A DNA stretch of 64,000 nucleotides from Thermomonas haemolytica (GTDB lineage: Bacteria > Pseudomonadota > Gammaproteobacteria > Xanthomonadales > Xanthomonadaceae), in assembly GCF_004346265.1 (NCBI RefSeq), contig NZ_SMAP01000009.1, positions 1 through 64,000 on the forward strand, given 5' to 3'. Position 1 is the stretch's first letter, and the number at the start of each line of letters is the position of its first letter. This document shows positions 17,586 through 27,072 of this stretch, one piece after another. The translations under genes were made by a program, and so were the position numbers. Below the pieces are notes generated by a model. The model saw nothing but the letters and a program-made list of their open reading frames with translations. It ran no database searches and had not been told where the DNA came from.

Positions 17586-18370
17586 GCGAACAGATCCCGC
17601 AGCGCCGCGCCCGGATCGGGCTGGCGCATGAAGGCCTCGCCGACCAGGAACGCATGCACGCCAGAGGCGCGCATCTTCGCCACGTCATCCCGCGCGAGGA
17701 TGCCACTCTCGGTCACCAGCACGCGGTCGGCCGGTACTGCCGGCAGCAGGTCGAGCGTGGTCTGCAGCGAGACCTCGAAGGTCTTGAGGTTGCGGTTGTT
17801 GATGCCCAGCAGGCGCGCCGGCACCGGCAGCGCGCGCTCCAGCTCGTCCAGGTCGTGCACTTCCAGCAGCACGTCCAGGCCCAGCTCGGCGGCGAGGAAG
17901 CCGAACTCCGACAGCCGCGCATCGTCCAGCGCGGCGGCGATCAGCAGCACGCAGTCGGCGCCCAGCGCGCGCGCCTCGTGGATCTGGTAGGCATCGACCA
18001 CGAAGTCCTTGCGCAGCACCGGCAGCGCGCAGGCCCCGCGCGCCTGCTGTAGGTAGGCATCGCTGCCCTGGAAGAAATCGACGTCGGTCAGCACCGACAG
18101 GCAGGCCGCGCCGCCGGCTTCGTAGCTGCGCGCGATGGCGGCCGGGTCGAAGTCGGCGCGGAGCACGCCCTTGCTCGGGCTGGCCTTCTTCACCTCGGCG
18201 ATCACCGCCGGCTGGCCGGATGCAATCCTGGCGGCAACGGCATCGGCGAAGCCGCGCGGCGGCGGGGCATCGGCATGCCGCGCGCGCAGCTCGGCCAGCG
18301 GCACCTGCGCGCGGCGCGCGGCCACTTCTTCGTGCTTGCGGGCGAGGATGGTGTCGAGGATGGTGGTCAC
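17582..18370 (-). CDS. trpC: Indole-3-glycerol phosphate synthase
   Basis: Monofunctional TIM-barrel enzyme forming the indole ring from CdRP. The 262 residues contain [51 protein letters not shown] and VTESGI. Start set at GTG 18370 ([15 protein letters not shown]), because that is the family N-terminus; upstream codons in frame lie in trpD. It is monofunctional and not fused to trpF. Operon order trpG-DUF1543-trpD-trpC-HAD. Confidence 0.96.
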   Translation of the reverse strand: MTTILDTILARKHEEVAARRAQVPLAELRARHADAPPPRGFADAVAARIASGQPAVIAEVKKASPSKGVLRADFDPAAIARSYEAGGAACLSVLTDVDFFQGSDAYLQQARGACALPVLRKDFVVDAYQIHEARALGADCVLLIAAALDDARLSEFGFLAAELGLDVLLEVHDLDELERALPVPARLLGINNRNLKTFEVSLQTTLDLLPAVPADRVLVTESGILARDDVAKMRASGVHAFLVGEAFMRQPDPGAALRDLFA

Positions 18371-18402
18371 GGTGCTTGCTTCCGTCGGAAAGGCGGCAGG
18401 GA

Positions 18403-19440
18403 TCAGGCCAGGCCGGCCAGCGCGCGGGTGGTGGCCACGTACTGCTGCATGCGCGCGCGCGCGCTGCCGTCGGCGATCACCGCGCGGGCGCGGGCCAGGC
18501 CGTCGGCGATGTCGTCGGCCACCCCGGCGGCATACAGGGCGGCGCCGGCGTTGAGCGCGACGATGTCGGTGGCGGGGCCCGGCCGGTTGTCCAGCACCGC
18601 GTGCAGCATCGCGATCGACTCGGCGGGATCGGCCACCCGCAGGTTGCGGCTGGCCGACATCGGGATGCCGAAATCCTCGGGGTGGATGTCGTACTCGCGC
18701 ACCACCCCGTCGCGCAGCTCGCCCACCAGGGTGGCGGCGCCCAGTGAGATCTCGTCCATGCCATCGCGCCCCCACACCACCAGCGCGCGCTGCGCGCCCA
18801 GCTCGCGCAGCACGCGCGCCTGGATGCCGACCAGGTCGGGGTGGAACACGCCCATCAGGATGTTGGTGGCCCCCACCGGGTTGGTCAGGGGCCCCAGGAT
18901 GTTGAAGATGGTGCGCACGCCCATCTCGCGCCGCACCGGCGCCACCGCCTTCATCGCCGGGTGGTGGATGGGCGCGAACATGAAGCCGATCCCGGTCTGC
19001 GCGATCGCCTGCGCCACTTGTCCGGGCGACAGCTCGATCGCCGCGCCCAGCGCCTCCAGCGCGTCCGCGCTGCCCGACTTCGAGGACACGCTGCGGTTGC
19101 CGTGCTTGGCCACCCGCGCGCCGGCCGCGGCCGCGACGAACATCGCGCAGGTGGAGATGTTGAAGGTGTGCGCGCCGTCGCCGCCGGTGCCGACGATGTC
19201 CACCAGGTGCGTCTTGTCGGCCACCTCCACCGGCAGCGCGAATTCGCGCATCACGGTGGCCGCGCCGGCGATCTCGCCCACGGTTTCCTTCTTGACGCGC
19301 AGCCCGGTGAGGATCGCCGCGGTCATCGCCGGGCTGACCTCGCCGCGCATGATCTGGCGCATCAGGTGCACCATTTCGTCGAAGAAGATCTCGCGGTGCT
19401 CGATCGTGCGCTGCAGGGCTTGCTGGGGCGTGATGGACAT
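18403..19440 (-). CDS. trpD: Anthranilate phosphoribosyltransferase
   Basis: Transfers phosphoribose from PRPP to anthranilate. The 345 residues match TrpD length. Conserved features are [51 protein letters not shown] and [12 protein letters not shown]. Start ATG 19440. Located between the DUF1543 gene (16 nt upstream) and trpC. Confidence 0.97.
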   Translation of the reverse strand: MSITPQQALQRTIEHREIFFDEMVHLMRQIMRGEVSPAMTAAILTGLRVKKETVGEIAGAATVMREFALPVEVADKTHLVDIVGTGGDGAHTFNISTCAMFVAAAAGARVAKHGNRSVSSKSGSADALEALGAAIELSPGQVAQAIAQTGIGFMFAPIHHPAMKAVAPVRREMGVRTIFNILGPLTNPVGATNILMGVFHPDLVGIQARVLRELGAQRALVVWGRDGMDEISLGAATLVGELRDGVVREYDIHPEDFGIPMSASRNLRVADPAESIAMLHAVLDNRPGPATDIVALNAGAALYAAGVADDIADGLARARAVIADGSARARMQQYVATTRALAGLA

Positions 19441-19456
19441 GGCGCGTAAACAGGTT

Positions 19457-19999
19457 TCAGGACAGGACGATGTAGGCACTCTGGCTTTCGATGCCGGCGT
19501 GCGGGCCGCGCGGCAGGTGCACGTGCAGGCCGCCGATCGGCCCCAGCGGCAGGCAGGCGTCCACTTCGAACAGGGCGTCGCGGTGCGGCTGCACCCAGTC
19601 CGCGGCCGCCTGGCGCAGCGCCTTGCGCTTGGCCTCGGCGAGGTCGTGGGCCACCACCAGCAGGTAGCGGTGGTCCTCGCCGAACACGCCGGCCTGGTAG
19701 CCGCCGAGGTTAGCGAAGTACAGCCGCGGCGCGTCCGCCGGCGGCGGCTCGGGCAGCAGGCGCACCTGGCGGTCCTCCACCCCGTCCACCGCCATCCAGG
19801 CGTCGATGTGCAGGCCCTCGGGCGCGCCGAACCACTGCCGGCGCAACTGCGCATGGGCGGCACCGATCTCCGGCGCGACCGCGAACACCACGTCGTGCAC
19901 CTCGGTATTTGCGCGCGCATGGCGCCCGCCCAGCAGCACCACGAACAGGCGCGGCGCGGGCGGCGCGTCCCCGCCGGAAGCGGCATGCGGGGCCGGCAT
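19457..19999 (-). CDS. DUF1543 domain protein inside the trp operon
   Basis: 180 residues, apparently two DUF1543-like halves. The first is [20 protein letters not shown] (about 17-36) and the second [19 protein letters not shown] (about 91-109). Each half begins with the same LGG-type strand and then an acidic helix with Ala/Lys. No enzymatic motif is recognised and the function is unknown. It sits between trpG (2 nt after its stop) and trpD, so it is translationally embedded in the pathway operon. I recall the same arrangement in relatives, which would argue for a real link. Confidence 0.75.
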   Translation of the reverse strand: MPAPHAASGGDAPPAPRLFVVLLGGRHARANTEVHDVVFAVAPEIGAAHAQLRRQWFGAPEGLHIDAWMAVDGVEDRQVRLLPEPPPADAPRLYFANLGGYQAGVFGEDHRYLLVVAHDLAEAKRKALRQAAADWVQPHRDALFEVDACLPLGPIGGLHVHLPRGPHAGIESQSAYIVLS

Positions 20000-20001
20000 C
20001 C

Positions 20002-20580
20002 TCAGCGCTCCAGGAAGTTGCGCAGCAGCGCGTGGCCGTGCTGGGTGAGGATCGATTCGGGATGGAACTGCACGCCTTCGACCGGATGCTCACGGTGGCG
20101 CAGGCCCATGATCTCCTCGACCGAGCCGTCGGCGTTCTCGGTCCACGCCGTGATTTCGAGGCAGTCGGGCAAGCTGGCCGCGTCCACCACCAGCGAGTGG
20201 TAGCGGGTGGCCTCGAAGGCATCCGGCAGGCCGGCGAACACGCCTTCGCCGCGGTGCCGGATCGGCGAGGTCTTGCCGTGCATGATGCGGCCAGCGCGTA
20301 CCACCTGCCCGCCGTAGGCCTGGCCGATGCCCTGGTGGCCGAGGCAGACGCCGAGGATCGGGATGCGCGCGCCCAGCTGCGCGATCACCTGCAGCGACAC
20401 CCCGGCCTCGTTCGGCGTGCACGGGCCGGGCGAGATCACGATCCTCTCCGGCGCCAGCGCCTCGATCGCGTCCACGCTGAGCGCGTCGTTGCGCTCCACC
20501 CGCACCTCGGCACCCAGCTCCTGCAGGTACTGCACGAGGTTGTAGGTGAAGCTGTCGTAGTTGTCGATCATCAGCAGCAT
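20002..20580 (-). CDS. trpG: Anthranilate synthase component II (glutamine amidotransferase)
   Basis: Provides ammonia to TrpE. The 192-residue class-I amidotransferase has [30 protein letters not shown], the nucleophile loop GVCLGHQGI, and the catalytic His/Glu block [11 protein letters not shown]. Start at ATG 20580 ([10 protein letters not shown]). It leads the trpG-DUF1543-trpD-trpC-HAD operon and is separated from trpE by four other genes. It may also serve as PabA. Confidence 0.95.
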   Translation of the reverse strand: MLLMIDNYDSFTYNLVQYLQELGAEVRVERNDALSVDAIEALAPERIVISPGPCTPNEAGVSLQVIAQLGARIPILGVCLGHQGIGQAYGGQVVRAGRIMHGKTSPIRHRGEGVFAGLPDAFEATRYHSLVVDAASLPDCLEITAWTENADGSVEEIMGLRHREHPVEGVQFHPESILTQHGHALLRNFLER

Positions 20581-20647
20581 GGCGGCCTGCGCCCGGACAT
20601 GGGCAAGCAACGGGGGAGCCGCGCAGGATAACGCACCGCGGGCCGCC

Positions 20648-22003
20648 TCAGCCGGGCGGCAACAGCACCTGCACGCGCAGCCCGGGCGCGTTGTCCAGCA
20701 GCTGCACCTGGCCGCCGTGGTGGCGCACGATGGCGCGCACCAGGCTCAGCCCGAGCCCGGTGCCGGGCGAGCCGCGGTGCGCCTCCAGCCGCTGGAAGCG
20801 GTCGAACACGCGCTCGCGCTCGGCCTCGGGGATGCCGGGGCCACGGTCACCCACCTGCAGGCGCACGCCGGCGGCCACCGCATCCAGCCGCACCTCCACC
20901 TCGCTGCCGGCCGGCGCGTACTTCAGCGCGTTGTCCAGCAGGTTCACCGCGAGCTGGAACAGCTGGTCGCGGTCGCCGCGCACGCTCGCCGCCGCCAGCT
21001 GCACCTGCAGGCGGATCCCGCGCTCGGCGCCGATCGGGGCATACAGATCCACCGCGTCCTCCACCACCTCGGCCAGCGCCACCCGCGGGGCATCCGCGTC
21101 CAGCGCCTGCGCCTCGATCCGCGACAGCCGCAACAGCGCACCGAACGACTGCAGCAGCTGGTCGGTCTCCGCCACCGCGCGGTCCAGGTGCACCTGCAGC
21201 TCGGCCTCGCGCGCCTGCTGGCGCAGGTCCTCCAGCCGGTTGCGCAGGCGCGTCAGCGGGGTGCGCAGGTCGTGCGCGATGTGATCGGTGGCATGCCGCA
21301 CGCCGCCCAGCAGCTCCTCGATGCGGTCGAGCATGGCGTTGAAGCGGAACGCCACCTGGTCGAAGGCATCGCCGCTGTGGTCCAGCGGCGCACGCAGGCC
21401 GAGCTGGCCGGCGCTGACCCGGGCCGCGGTGGCCTCCAGCCCGCGCAGCCGGCGCGCGACCCAGCGCGAGGTGAGCCAGCCCACCAGCGCCGCCAGCGCC
21501 GCCGCTGCCAGCAGGGCGCGCAGCGCGGCCTGCTGCATCAGCCCGAGCAGGCGGTCCTGGGCCTGCAGGCGCTGCCCGGTGAGCAGCACCTCGCCGCCGC
21601 GCAGGCGCTGCTCGTAGGCGATCACCCGCAGCGCATCGCCGGTTTCCGGCATCCGTTCGGTGAACTCCACCCAGCGCCCGCGCGGGCCGGGGAGGCCGGC
21701 ATCCGGCCGTTCGCCGACCAGCGCAGCACCGTCCGCGCCGGTGAGCGCATACACCGCATCCGGATCGCCATCGTCGCCCTGGATGCGCGCGCGCAACTCG
21801 GCCAGCAACGCGGCGCGTCCGCCCTCGCGGTAGGTATCCACCAGGGTGATGGCATCGGCGCGCACCAGGTCGCGCGCTTCGTGCAGCAGCAGGCTGGAGA
21901 CCGCGTAGTACAGGCCGCCGCCGATCAGCACCACCGCGGCCAGGAAGCTGCCCATCACCAGCAGGGCCAGGCGCGCGCTGGTGGACGGCAGCAGCCGCTT
22001 CAT
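20648..22003 (-). CDS. Two-component sensor histidine kinase
   Basis: 451-residue membrane kinase. Two membrane segments (about 11-33 and 160-180) flank a periplasmic domain of about 125 residues, followed by HAMP ([19 protein letters not shown]). The H-box is [20 protein letters not shown], and the N, G1 and G2 boxes are [18 protein letters not shown] and GTGLGLSLV. Start ATG 22003, 5 nt after the regulator stop. It pairs with the OmpR-type regulator. The signal is unknown; the resemblance to metal- or envelope-stress kinases is only general. Confidence 0.9.
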   Translation of the reverse strand: MKRLLPSTSARLALLVMGSFLAAVVLIGGGLYYAVSSLLLHEARDLVRADAITLVDTYREGGRAALLAELRARIQGDDGDPDAVYALTGADGAALVGERPDAGLPGPRGRWVEFTERMPETGDALRVIAYEQRLRGGEVLLTGQRLQAQDRLLGLMQQAALRALLAAAALAALVGWLTSRWVARRLRGLEATAARVSAGQLGLRAPLDHSGDAFDQVAFRFNAMLDRIEELLGGVRHATDHIAHDLRTPLTRLRNRLEDLRQQAREAELQVHLDRAVAETDQLLQSFGALLRLSRIEAQALDADAPRVALAEVVEDAVDLYAPIGAERGIRLQVQLAAASVRGDRDQLFQLAVNLLDNALKYAPAGSEVEVRLDAVAAGVRLQVGDRGPGIPEAERERVFDRFQRLEAHRGSPGTGLGLSLVRAIVRHHGGQVQLLDNAPGLRVQVLLPPG

Positions 22004-22008
22004 GGCGA

Positions 22009-22683
22009 TCACTCCGACAGCCGGTAGCCGGCACCGCGCACGGTATGCAGCAGCGGATGCGAGAAGCCGTGATCGATCTTCTGGCGCAGGCGGCTGATGT
22101 GCACGTCGATGACGTTGGTCTGCGGGTCGAAGTGGTAATCCCACACCGCCTCCAGCAGCATGGTGCGGGTCACCACCTGGCCGGCGTGGCGCATCAGGTA
22201 TTCGAGCAGGCGAAACTCGCGCGGCTGCAGCTCGATCCGGCGGCCCTCGCGACGCGCCTCGCGCGCGAGCAGGTCCAGCTCGAGCTCGCCGACCCGCAGC
22301 CGGGTGGGCTCGCGCTCGGCGCCGTGGTGGCGGCGCACGATGCCGTCCAGGCGCGCGCTCAGCTCGGCATAGGCGAACGGCTTCACCAGGTAGTCGTCGG
22401 CCCCCGCGCGCAGGCCTTCCACCCGGTGGTCGGTATCGCCGAGCGCGGTCAGCAGCAGGATCGGCACGTGGTTGCCGGCGCCGCGCAGGGTGCGCAGTAG
22501 GGTCAACCCGTCCAACCCCGGCAGCATGCGGTCCAGGACCAGCGCGTCGAATGGCTCGGTGGTGGCCAGGAACAGGCCCTGCTTGCCGTCGGCGGCGTGG
22601 TCCACCACGTGCCCGTCCTCGCGCAGGCCCTTGCAGATGAAGGCGGCGGTATGTGCATCGTCCTCGACCAGAAGGATTCGCAT
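22009..22683 (-). CDS. OmpR/PhoB-family response regulator
   Basis: 224 residues: receiver domain (phospho-Asp in DALVLDRMLPGLDG, switch Thr in ILLLTALGD, Lys in YLVKPFAYAEL) and winged-helix DNA-binding domain (QPREFRLLEYLMRHAGQVVTRTMLLEAVW, HISRLRQKI, VRGAGYRL). It resembles the QseB/CopR/IrlR branch by sequence feel only. Start ATG 22683 with GGAG upstream. It begins just after a strong terminator, so the TCS pair has its own promoter. Confidence 0.9.
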   Translation of the reverse strand: MRILLVEDDAHTAAFICKGLREDGHVVDHAADGKQGLFLATTEPFDALVLDRMLPGLDGLTLLRTLRGAGNHVPILLLTALGDTDHRVEGLRAGADDYLVKPFAYAELSARLDGIVRRHHGAEREPTRLRVGELELDLLAREARREGRRIELQPREFRLLEYLMRHAGQVVTRTMLLEAVWDYHFDPQTNVIDVHISRLRQKIDHGFSHPLLHTVRGAGYRLSE

Positions 22684-22792
22684 GGCGGATCGCAGCTCCC
22701 GTGTGTCCCTGTCCCGCATCTCTTGCGCCCATCGCGCGCTACTCGCGGACACCGCCTCCACGGCCGGCTGCCCGTCCGCAAACGGCATCCTC

Positions 22793-22834
22793 AAAAAAAA
22801 GAATACCCCGCAGGCAGCAACCTGCGGGGTATTC
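22793..22834 (-). terminator. Strong rho-independent terminator after the small exported protein
   Basis: GAATACCCCGCAGG (22801-22814) and CCTGCGGGGTATTC (22821-22834) make a perfect 14-bp stem with a 6-nt loop. On the minus strand this is followed by eight U residues. It insulates the small-protein genes from the two-component operon. Confidence 0.95.
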
Positions 22835-22910
22835 CGCGCATGGGGCGGACCGGCCGGGATGGACGAGGGAGGCATCCTCCGGCGCGCGACCGCCGGCACG
22901 CGGAACCGGC

Positions 22911-23147
22911 TTACTTCTTGGCCGGGGCGTCGCTGCTCGCGGCCGGAGCGGCCGCCTGCGCCTTGCCGTGCTTGTGGTGCTTGCGGTGGTGCTTCTTGTG
23001 CATGGCCGGCTTGGCGGCGGTGGCGCTGCTGGCGGCCGGAGTGGAGGCCGGGGCGCTCTGGCCCGACTGCGCGGGCACGGCGGCCACGGCGGTGCCGGTC
23101 AAGGCGGTGAAGGCAACGGCGATCAGGCTCTTGCGGACGATGTTCAT
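22911..23147 (-). CDS. Small exported Ala/Lys/His-rich protein
   Basis: 78 residues. Signal peptide MNIVRKSLIAVAFTALTGTAVAA, then an Ala/Pro/Ser-rich linker, a striking basic cluster HKKHHRKHHKHGK (about 51-63) and an Ala-rich tail ending PAKK. No domain recognised. It resembles acid-shock (Asr-like) and histidine-rich metal-binding peptides in composition only. A good Shine-Dalgarno (GAGGAA) and its own strong terminator argue that it is real and well expressed. Paralogous leader and layout to the next small gene. Confidence 0.8.
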   Translation of the reverse strand: MNIVRKSLIAVAFTALTGTAVAAVPAQSGQSAPASTPAASSATAAKPAMHKKHHRKHHKHGKAQAAAPAASSDAPAKK

Positions 23148-23255
23148 GGTCGATTCCTCGGATGTGTCTGGGGTGGTGGAACGTGGTCGTGCTGGTGCGC
23201 GGGTGCCGCGGACGCTGCGTGCCGACGTGGGGGAGGGCCGCCGCGGTGGCGCGGC

Positions 23256-23465
23256 TTACTTCTTGGATGGGGCGACCGGCGCGGCCGGCTTGGCCTCGGT
23301 CTTGCCGGTCTTGGCGACCGACTTGCCGGCGGCCGGCTTGGCGGCGGTGGCCGCGGCGGTGGCGGGCTTGGCCGGCTTGGCCGGTGCCGCCGGGGTGGCG
23401 GCCAGGGCGCCGCCGGCGACGGCGGCCAGGGCGACGGCGATCAGGGACTTGCTCAGGGTGTTCAT
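23256..23465 (-). CDS. Small exported Ala/Lys/Pro-rich protein
   Basis: 69 residues. Signal peptide MNTLSKSLIAVALAAVAGGALA, closely like that of the neighbouring gene (KSLIAVA shared), then KPAKPATAAATAAKPAAGK-type low complexity ending APSKK. No histidine cluster. Start ATG 23465 with GAGGAA upstream. It probably arose with its neighbour by duplication; function unknown, periplasmic location inferred. Lies downstream of trpE by 148 nt. Confidence 0.75.
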   Translation of the reverse strand: MNTLSKSLIAVALAAVAGGALAATPAAPAKPAKPATAAATAAKPAAGKSVAKTGKTEAKPAAPVAPSKK

Positions 23466-23613
23466 CGCGGATTCCTCGGGAGGGTTGCGGCAGGGTTTGC
23501 GGTTCGCCGGGGTGATCTCCCCGGTGCAGGTGCAGACTGCGCCTGCCCGCTTCACCCGCCGCTTGCGGGGCGATGAACGATTTGTAATCCGGCGCGATGC
23601 CGGCGCGCCGTGG

Positions 23614-25104
23614 CTACAGGCCGCGGGCCGCCTGCGCCACCGCGCGGAACAGGGCGCGGCCCTTGTTCATGGTCTCCTCCCATTCCTTCTGCGGGTCGGA
23701 GTCGTACACGATCCCGGCGCCGGCCTGCACGTGCAGGAAGCCGTCCTGGATCACCGCAGTGCGGATGGCGATGGCGGTATCGGCATCGCCATGCCAGCCG
23801 ATGTAGCCGATCGCGCCGGCGTACACGTTGCGCTTGACCGGCTCGAGCTGGCGGATGATCTCCAGCGCGCGGATCTTGGGCGCGCCGGACACGGTGCCGG
23901 CGGGGAAGGTGGCGCGCAGCACGTCGGTATAGCTCAGGCCCTCCTGCAGGCGGCCGGTGACTTCGCTGACGATGTGCATGACGTGGCTGTAGCGTTCGAT
24001 CACGAAGCGCTCGCGCACCTCCACGCTGCCCGCCTGCGACACCCGCCCGACATCGTTGCGACCGAGGTCGATCAGCATCAGGTGCTCGGCGCGCTCCTTG
24101 GGGTCGGCCAGCAGCTCGGCCTCCAGCGCCGCATCTTCCTCCGGCGTGCGTCCGCGCGGCCGGGTGCCGGCGATCGGGCGTACCGTCACCTTGCCGCCCT
24201 GCAGCCGCACCAGGATCTCCGGCGAGGAGCCGACCACCTGGGTGCCGCCGACGTCGAGGAAGTACATGTAGGGCGACGGATTGAGCGCGCGCAGGGCGCG
24301 GTACACATCCACCGGGCGCGCGCGGAACGGCACGCGCATGCGCTGGCTGAGCACCACCTGGAACGCATCGCCGGCGCGGATGTAGTCCTTCACCTGCTCC
24401 ACCGCGGCAATGAAACCCTCGCGGGTGAAGCCGCTGACGAAGTCGGCCTCGTCCAGCGCCGCCGGCTGCAGCGTCTCCGGATACGGCGCGCCGCCGTGGC
24501 GCAGGCGGTGGGTGAGCGCGTCCAGCCGGCGGTTGGCGCGCGCCCACGCCTGCGGCGCGCGCGGATCGGCATGCACGATGAGGTACAGCCGGCCCTTGAG
24601 GTTGTCGAACACCGCCAGCTCATCGCTCTGCATCAGCAGGATGTCGGGCGTGCCCAACTCGTCCGGCTTCGGGTTGGCACGCAGGCGCGGCTCGATGTAC
24701 TCGATGCACTCGAAGCCGAACCAGCCGACCAGGCCGCCGGTGAACCCGGGCAGATCCGGAATCTCCGGCACGTGCTGCTGCGCGCGCAGGCGTTCGACCT
24801 CGGCCAGCGGGTCGGCCACCTCGCGTGCTTCCACCACCTCGCCGTGCTCGCGCACGGTCAGGACATGACCGCGGAACTCGTACACCCGCCGCGCCGGCAG
24901 GCCGATGATCGAATAGCGGCCGAAGCGCTCGCCGCCTTCCACCGATTCGAACAGGTAGGTGTGCGGGCCATCCGCCAGCTGCAGGTAGACCGACAGCGGG
25001 GTGTCGAGGTCGGACAGCACCTCGCGCACCACCGGGACCAGGGTATGGCCGTCAGCCGCGGCCTGGGCGAAGCGTTGTTGCGGGGACGAAGCGGGAACGG
25101 TCAC
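23614..25104 (-). CDS. trpE: Anthranilate synthase component I
   Basis: Converts chorismate to anthranilate using ammonia from TrpG. The 496 residues have the N-terminal feedback region (DLDTPLSVYLQL), FVGWFGFECIEYIEP-like GGLVGWFGFE, the catalytic PFRARP and PYMYFLD region, TRPRGRTPEED, DLGRNDVGRVS, VTGRLQ, TFPAGTVSGAPKIRALEII, and YAGAIGYIGWHGD. Start taken as GTG 25104, with AAGGA about 10 nt upstream; the in-frame extension upstream is Arg/Pro-rich and unconserved. Not adjacent to trpG. Confidence 0.95.
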   Translation of the reverse strand: MTVPASSPQQRFAQAAADGHTLVPVVREVLSDLDTPLSVYLQLADGPHTYLFESVEGGERFGRYSIIGLPARRVYEFRGHVLTVREHGEVVEAREVADPLAEVERLRAQQHVPEIPDLPGFTGGLVGWFGFECIEYIEPRLRANPKPDELGTPDILLMQSDELAVFDNLKGRLYLIVHADPRAPQAWARANRRLDALTHRLRHGGAPYPETLQPAALDEADFVSGFTREGFIAAVEQVKDYIRAGDAFQVVLSQRMRVPFRARPVDVYRALRALNPSPYMYFLDVGGTQVVGSSPEILVRLQGGKVTVRPIAGTRPRGRTPEEDAALEAELLADPKERAEHLMLIDLGRNDVGRVSQAGSVEVRERFVIERYSHVMHIVSEVTGRLQEGLSYTDVLRATFPAGTVSGAPKIRALEIIRQLEPVKRNVYAGAIGYIGWHGDADTAIAIRTAVIQDGFLHVQAGAGIVYDSDPQKEWEETMNKGRALFRAVAQAARGL

Positions 25105-25201
25105 GTAGGGATTCCTTGGACGATACGGCAGGGGCGGACGCGGCGGCATCGCCACGCCACCATCGCCAGCCATGCCCGCAGGAAGTGCCCGTCCGATCCA
25201 T
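25052..25201 (-). other. Short open frame with three clustered Trp codons upstream of trpE (leader-peptide candidate)
   Basis: ATG 25201 opens a 49-codon frame whose codons 12, 14 and 15 are TGG (GWRWWRG), about 60 nt upstream of the trpE GTG. It overlaps the start of trpE instead of ending before it. No terminator-antiterminator pair with a U-tract is visible between it and trpE, so classical attenuation is not supported. Kept as a weak candidate. Confidence 0.2.
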
Positions 25202-25332
25202 GCGCGCACTCTAGCGGCAGCCGCCGCCCGCACGCAAACACGCCTGCGTCATCTGCCCGTCATCGACGGCGGGCAGCATGGGAGTCCATCGCAGGGACGG
25301 CGGACGGGCAGGACGCCCAAATATTGGTGACG

Positions 25333-25370
25333 ACCGGCGCCGCGCGCCCCCTCGCGGCGCCGGTTTTTTT
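25333..25370 (+). terminator. Rightward rho-independent terminator with no gene in front of it
   Basis: ACCGGCGCCGCG (25333-25344) and CGCGGCGCCGGT (25353-25364) form a 12-bp stem followed by TTTTTTT on the plus strand. The upstream sequence back to the trpE start region contains no rightward gene, only a smaller hairpin (CTGCCCG / CGGGCAG, 25253-25276). It could end a small RNA or be a leader attenuator of the GT39 gene; a TAGAAT -10-like box lies further downstream at about 25414. Apart from these items and the leader candidate, 25105-25511 holds nothing else that I can support. Confidence 0.8.
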
Positions 25371-25511
25371 CGCGTCCGCCCGGCGCAGCCCGCATGGCTG
25401 GGCTTGCAATAGCTAGAATGCGCCGCCGTCCGCCGCCGCCAAGGCCACGGCCACGGAACTTCCCGCGCCTGCCACGACTCTAGCCGCCACCCCACGTCAC
25501 CCCGGGCCTGC

Positions 25512-27062
25512 GTGCCCGGACGCCACGCCGCATCCGTGCACACCGCTTCCGACCTCCGCTACAAACGCTGGACCCTGGCCTACCTGCTGCTGTTCGGGCT
25601 GGCGTGGTGGGCGATCTTCGCCTTCACCCGGCACGCCCTCGACCACGCCGACATGGTCGAGAACTACGTCTGGGGCATGGAATGGCAGTGGGGCAACAAC
25701 AAGCACCCGCCGCTGTTCGGCTGGATCACCGCGGCCTGGTTTTCCCTGCTGCCGACCCGCGACTGGGCCTATTACCTGCTGGAGGAAGCCAACCTGGTGC
25801 TGGCGCTGTGGTGGCTGGCGCTGGCGATGCGCCGCTGCATGGCCTGGGACCGGGTGCTGATCGGTGTCGTGCTGACCAGCCTGGTGACCCTGTACGGGGC
25901 CGACAGCGGCTACAAGTACAACGCCAACACCGCGCAGCTGCCGTTCATCGCCGGCTTCGCCTGGAGCCTGCTGCACGCGCTGCAGGGCCGGCGCCTGCGC
26001 TGGTTCGCGCTGGCGGGCGCATTCGCTGGCGCGGCCCTGCTGTGCAAGTACTCGGCGCTGCTGGTGCTGGCGGCGGTGGCGCTGCCGGCGGTGCTGGCGC
26101 TACGCCCGCCGTGGCGCACGCTCGTTTCCGGCGGCGCGCTGGCGGCCGCGGTGGCGGGAGCGCTGCTGCTGCCGCACGTGCTGTGGTCGATCCGGCACGG
26201 CTGGCCCAGCCTGCACTACATGCACTCGGCGCATCAGGCCAGCAGCGCCGCCGACATCGCGCTGGCGCACCTGACCGTGCTGGTCTCGGCGCTGCTCTAC
26301 TGCGCGCTGGCGCTGCTGGTGTGGGCGCTGGCGCGCTTTGAGCTGCCGCGTGCCGCATCCGCGCCGCTGCCCGCCGCATCAGCCGCGCCGCGCCTGGGCG
26401 GGCGCATCCTGCTCGCGGCGCTGGTGCTGACCCTGGGCGGGGCGCTGCTGGAACGGGTGACGCCGGTCCCGCCGTGGCTGATCCCGGTACTGCTGTTCAC
26501 CGGCTGGGCGCTGGTGGAACGCGTGCCGGAGGATCGCGACAGCGGCCTGATGGCGCGCCGGGTGCTGATCGCCGCGCTGGCCTGGCTGGTGACGATGGGG
26601 ATCGCTGCAGGCGTCATGGAGGCACGCTACCGCCGCCTGCCGGCACCGCCGGTCTATGTGCTGCCGCAGACCATGGCCGAGCAGGTGCAGCGGCTCTACC
26701 GGCAGGCCTACGGTGCGCCGATCGAATACGCGGCCGGCAGCTTCCCGCTGCCGTACTTCCTCGCCTTCTACGGCAGCGACCACCCGCACGCGCTGTACGA
26801 ATTCGACCTCGGGCAATCGACCTGGATCGATCCTGTGGCCCTGCGCGCCGGCAATAAAGTGGCCCTGTGCGGCAGCCTGCGCTATTTCGGACAGCCGCCG
26901 GCGCCAGAGTGCGCAACGCGCGCAACCGCCCTGTTCGGGCCACCCGACCAGACCCGCACCCTGCAATGGCGCGTGCACGACCCGGACCGCCGGCGCCAGG
27001 GGCTGCAGACCGTGGAGGTGCTGATGTGGAAGCCGCGCCAGCCGGTGGGCGCGGCGGAGTAA
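25512..27062 (+). CDS. Glycosyltransferase family 39-like membrane protein
   Basis: 516-residue polytopic inner-membrane protein with 10 or more hydrophobic segments. It has the ArnT/PMT-type first periplasmic loop: HADMVENYVWGMEWQWGNNKHPPLFGW has an acidic residue after the first membrane helix and the KHPPL motif. A soluble C-terminal domain begins near residue 375 (YVLPQTMAEQVQRLY). The likely role is transfer of a sugar from a polyprenyl-phosphate donor to lipid or glycan outside the membrane; the acceptor is unknown. Two GTG starts (25512, 25536) are possible. It sits between divergent trpE and convergent rpe. Confidence 0.8.
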   Translation: MPGRHAASVHTASDLRYKRWTLAYLLLFGLAWWAIFAFTRHALDHADMVENYVWGMEWQWGNNKHPPLFGWITAAWFSLLPTRDWAYYLLEEANLVLALWWLALAMRRCMAWDRVLIGVVLTSLVTLYGADSGYKYNANTAQLPFIAGFAWSLLHALQGRRLRWFALAGAFAGAALLCKYSALLVLAAVALPAVLALRPPWRTLVSGGALAAAVAGALLLPHVLWSIRHGWPSLHYMHSAHQASSAADIALAHLTVLVSALLYCALALLVWALARFELPRAASAPLPAASAAPRLGGRILLAALVLTLGGALLERVTPVPPWLIPVLLFTGWALVERVPEDRDSGLMARRVLIAALAWLVTMGIAAGVMEARYRRLPAPPVYVLPQTMAEQVQRLYRQAYGAPIEYAAGSFPLPYFLAFYGSDHPHALYEFDLGQSTWIDPVALRAGNKVALCGSLRYFGQPPAPECATRATALFGPPDQTRTLQWRVHDPDRRRQGLQTVEVLMWKPRQPVGAAE

Positions 27063-27072
27063 GGCAGGCGGC

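Noticed and set aside
25052-25200. Classical trp attenuator before trpE
   Set aside because: No terminator with a U-tract is present on the trpE strand; the strong terminator nearby faces the other way. Only the Trp-rich frame is kept as a weak candidate.
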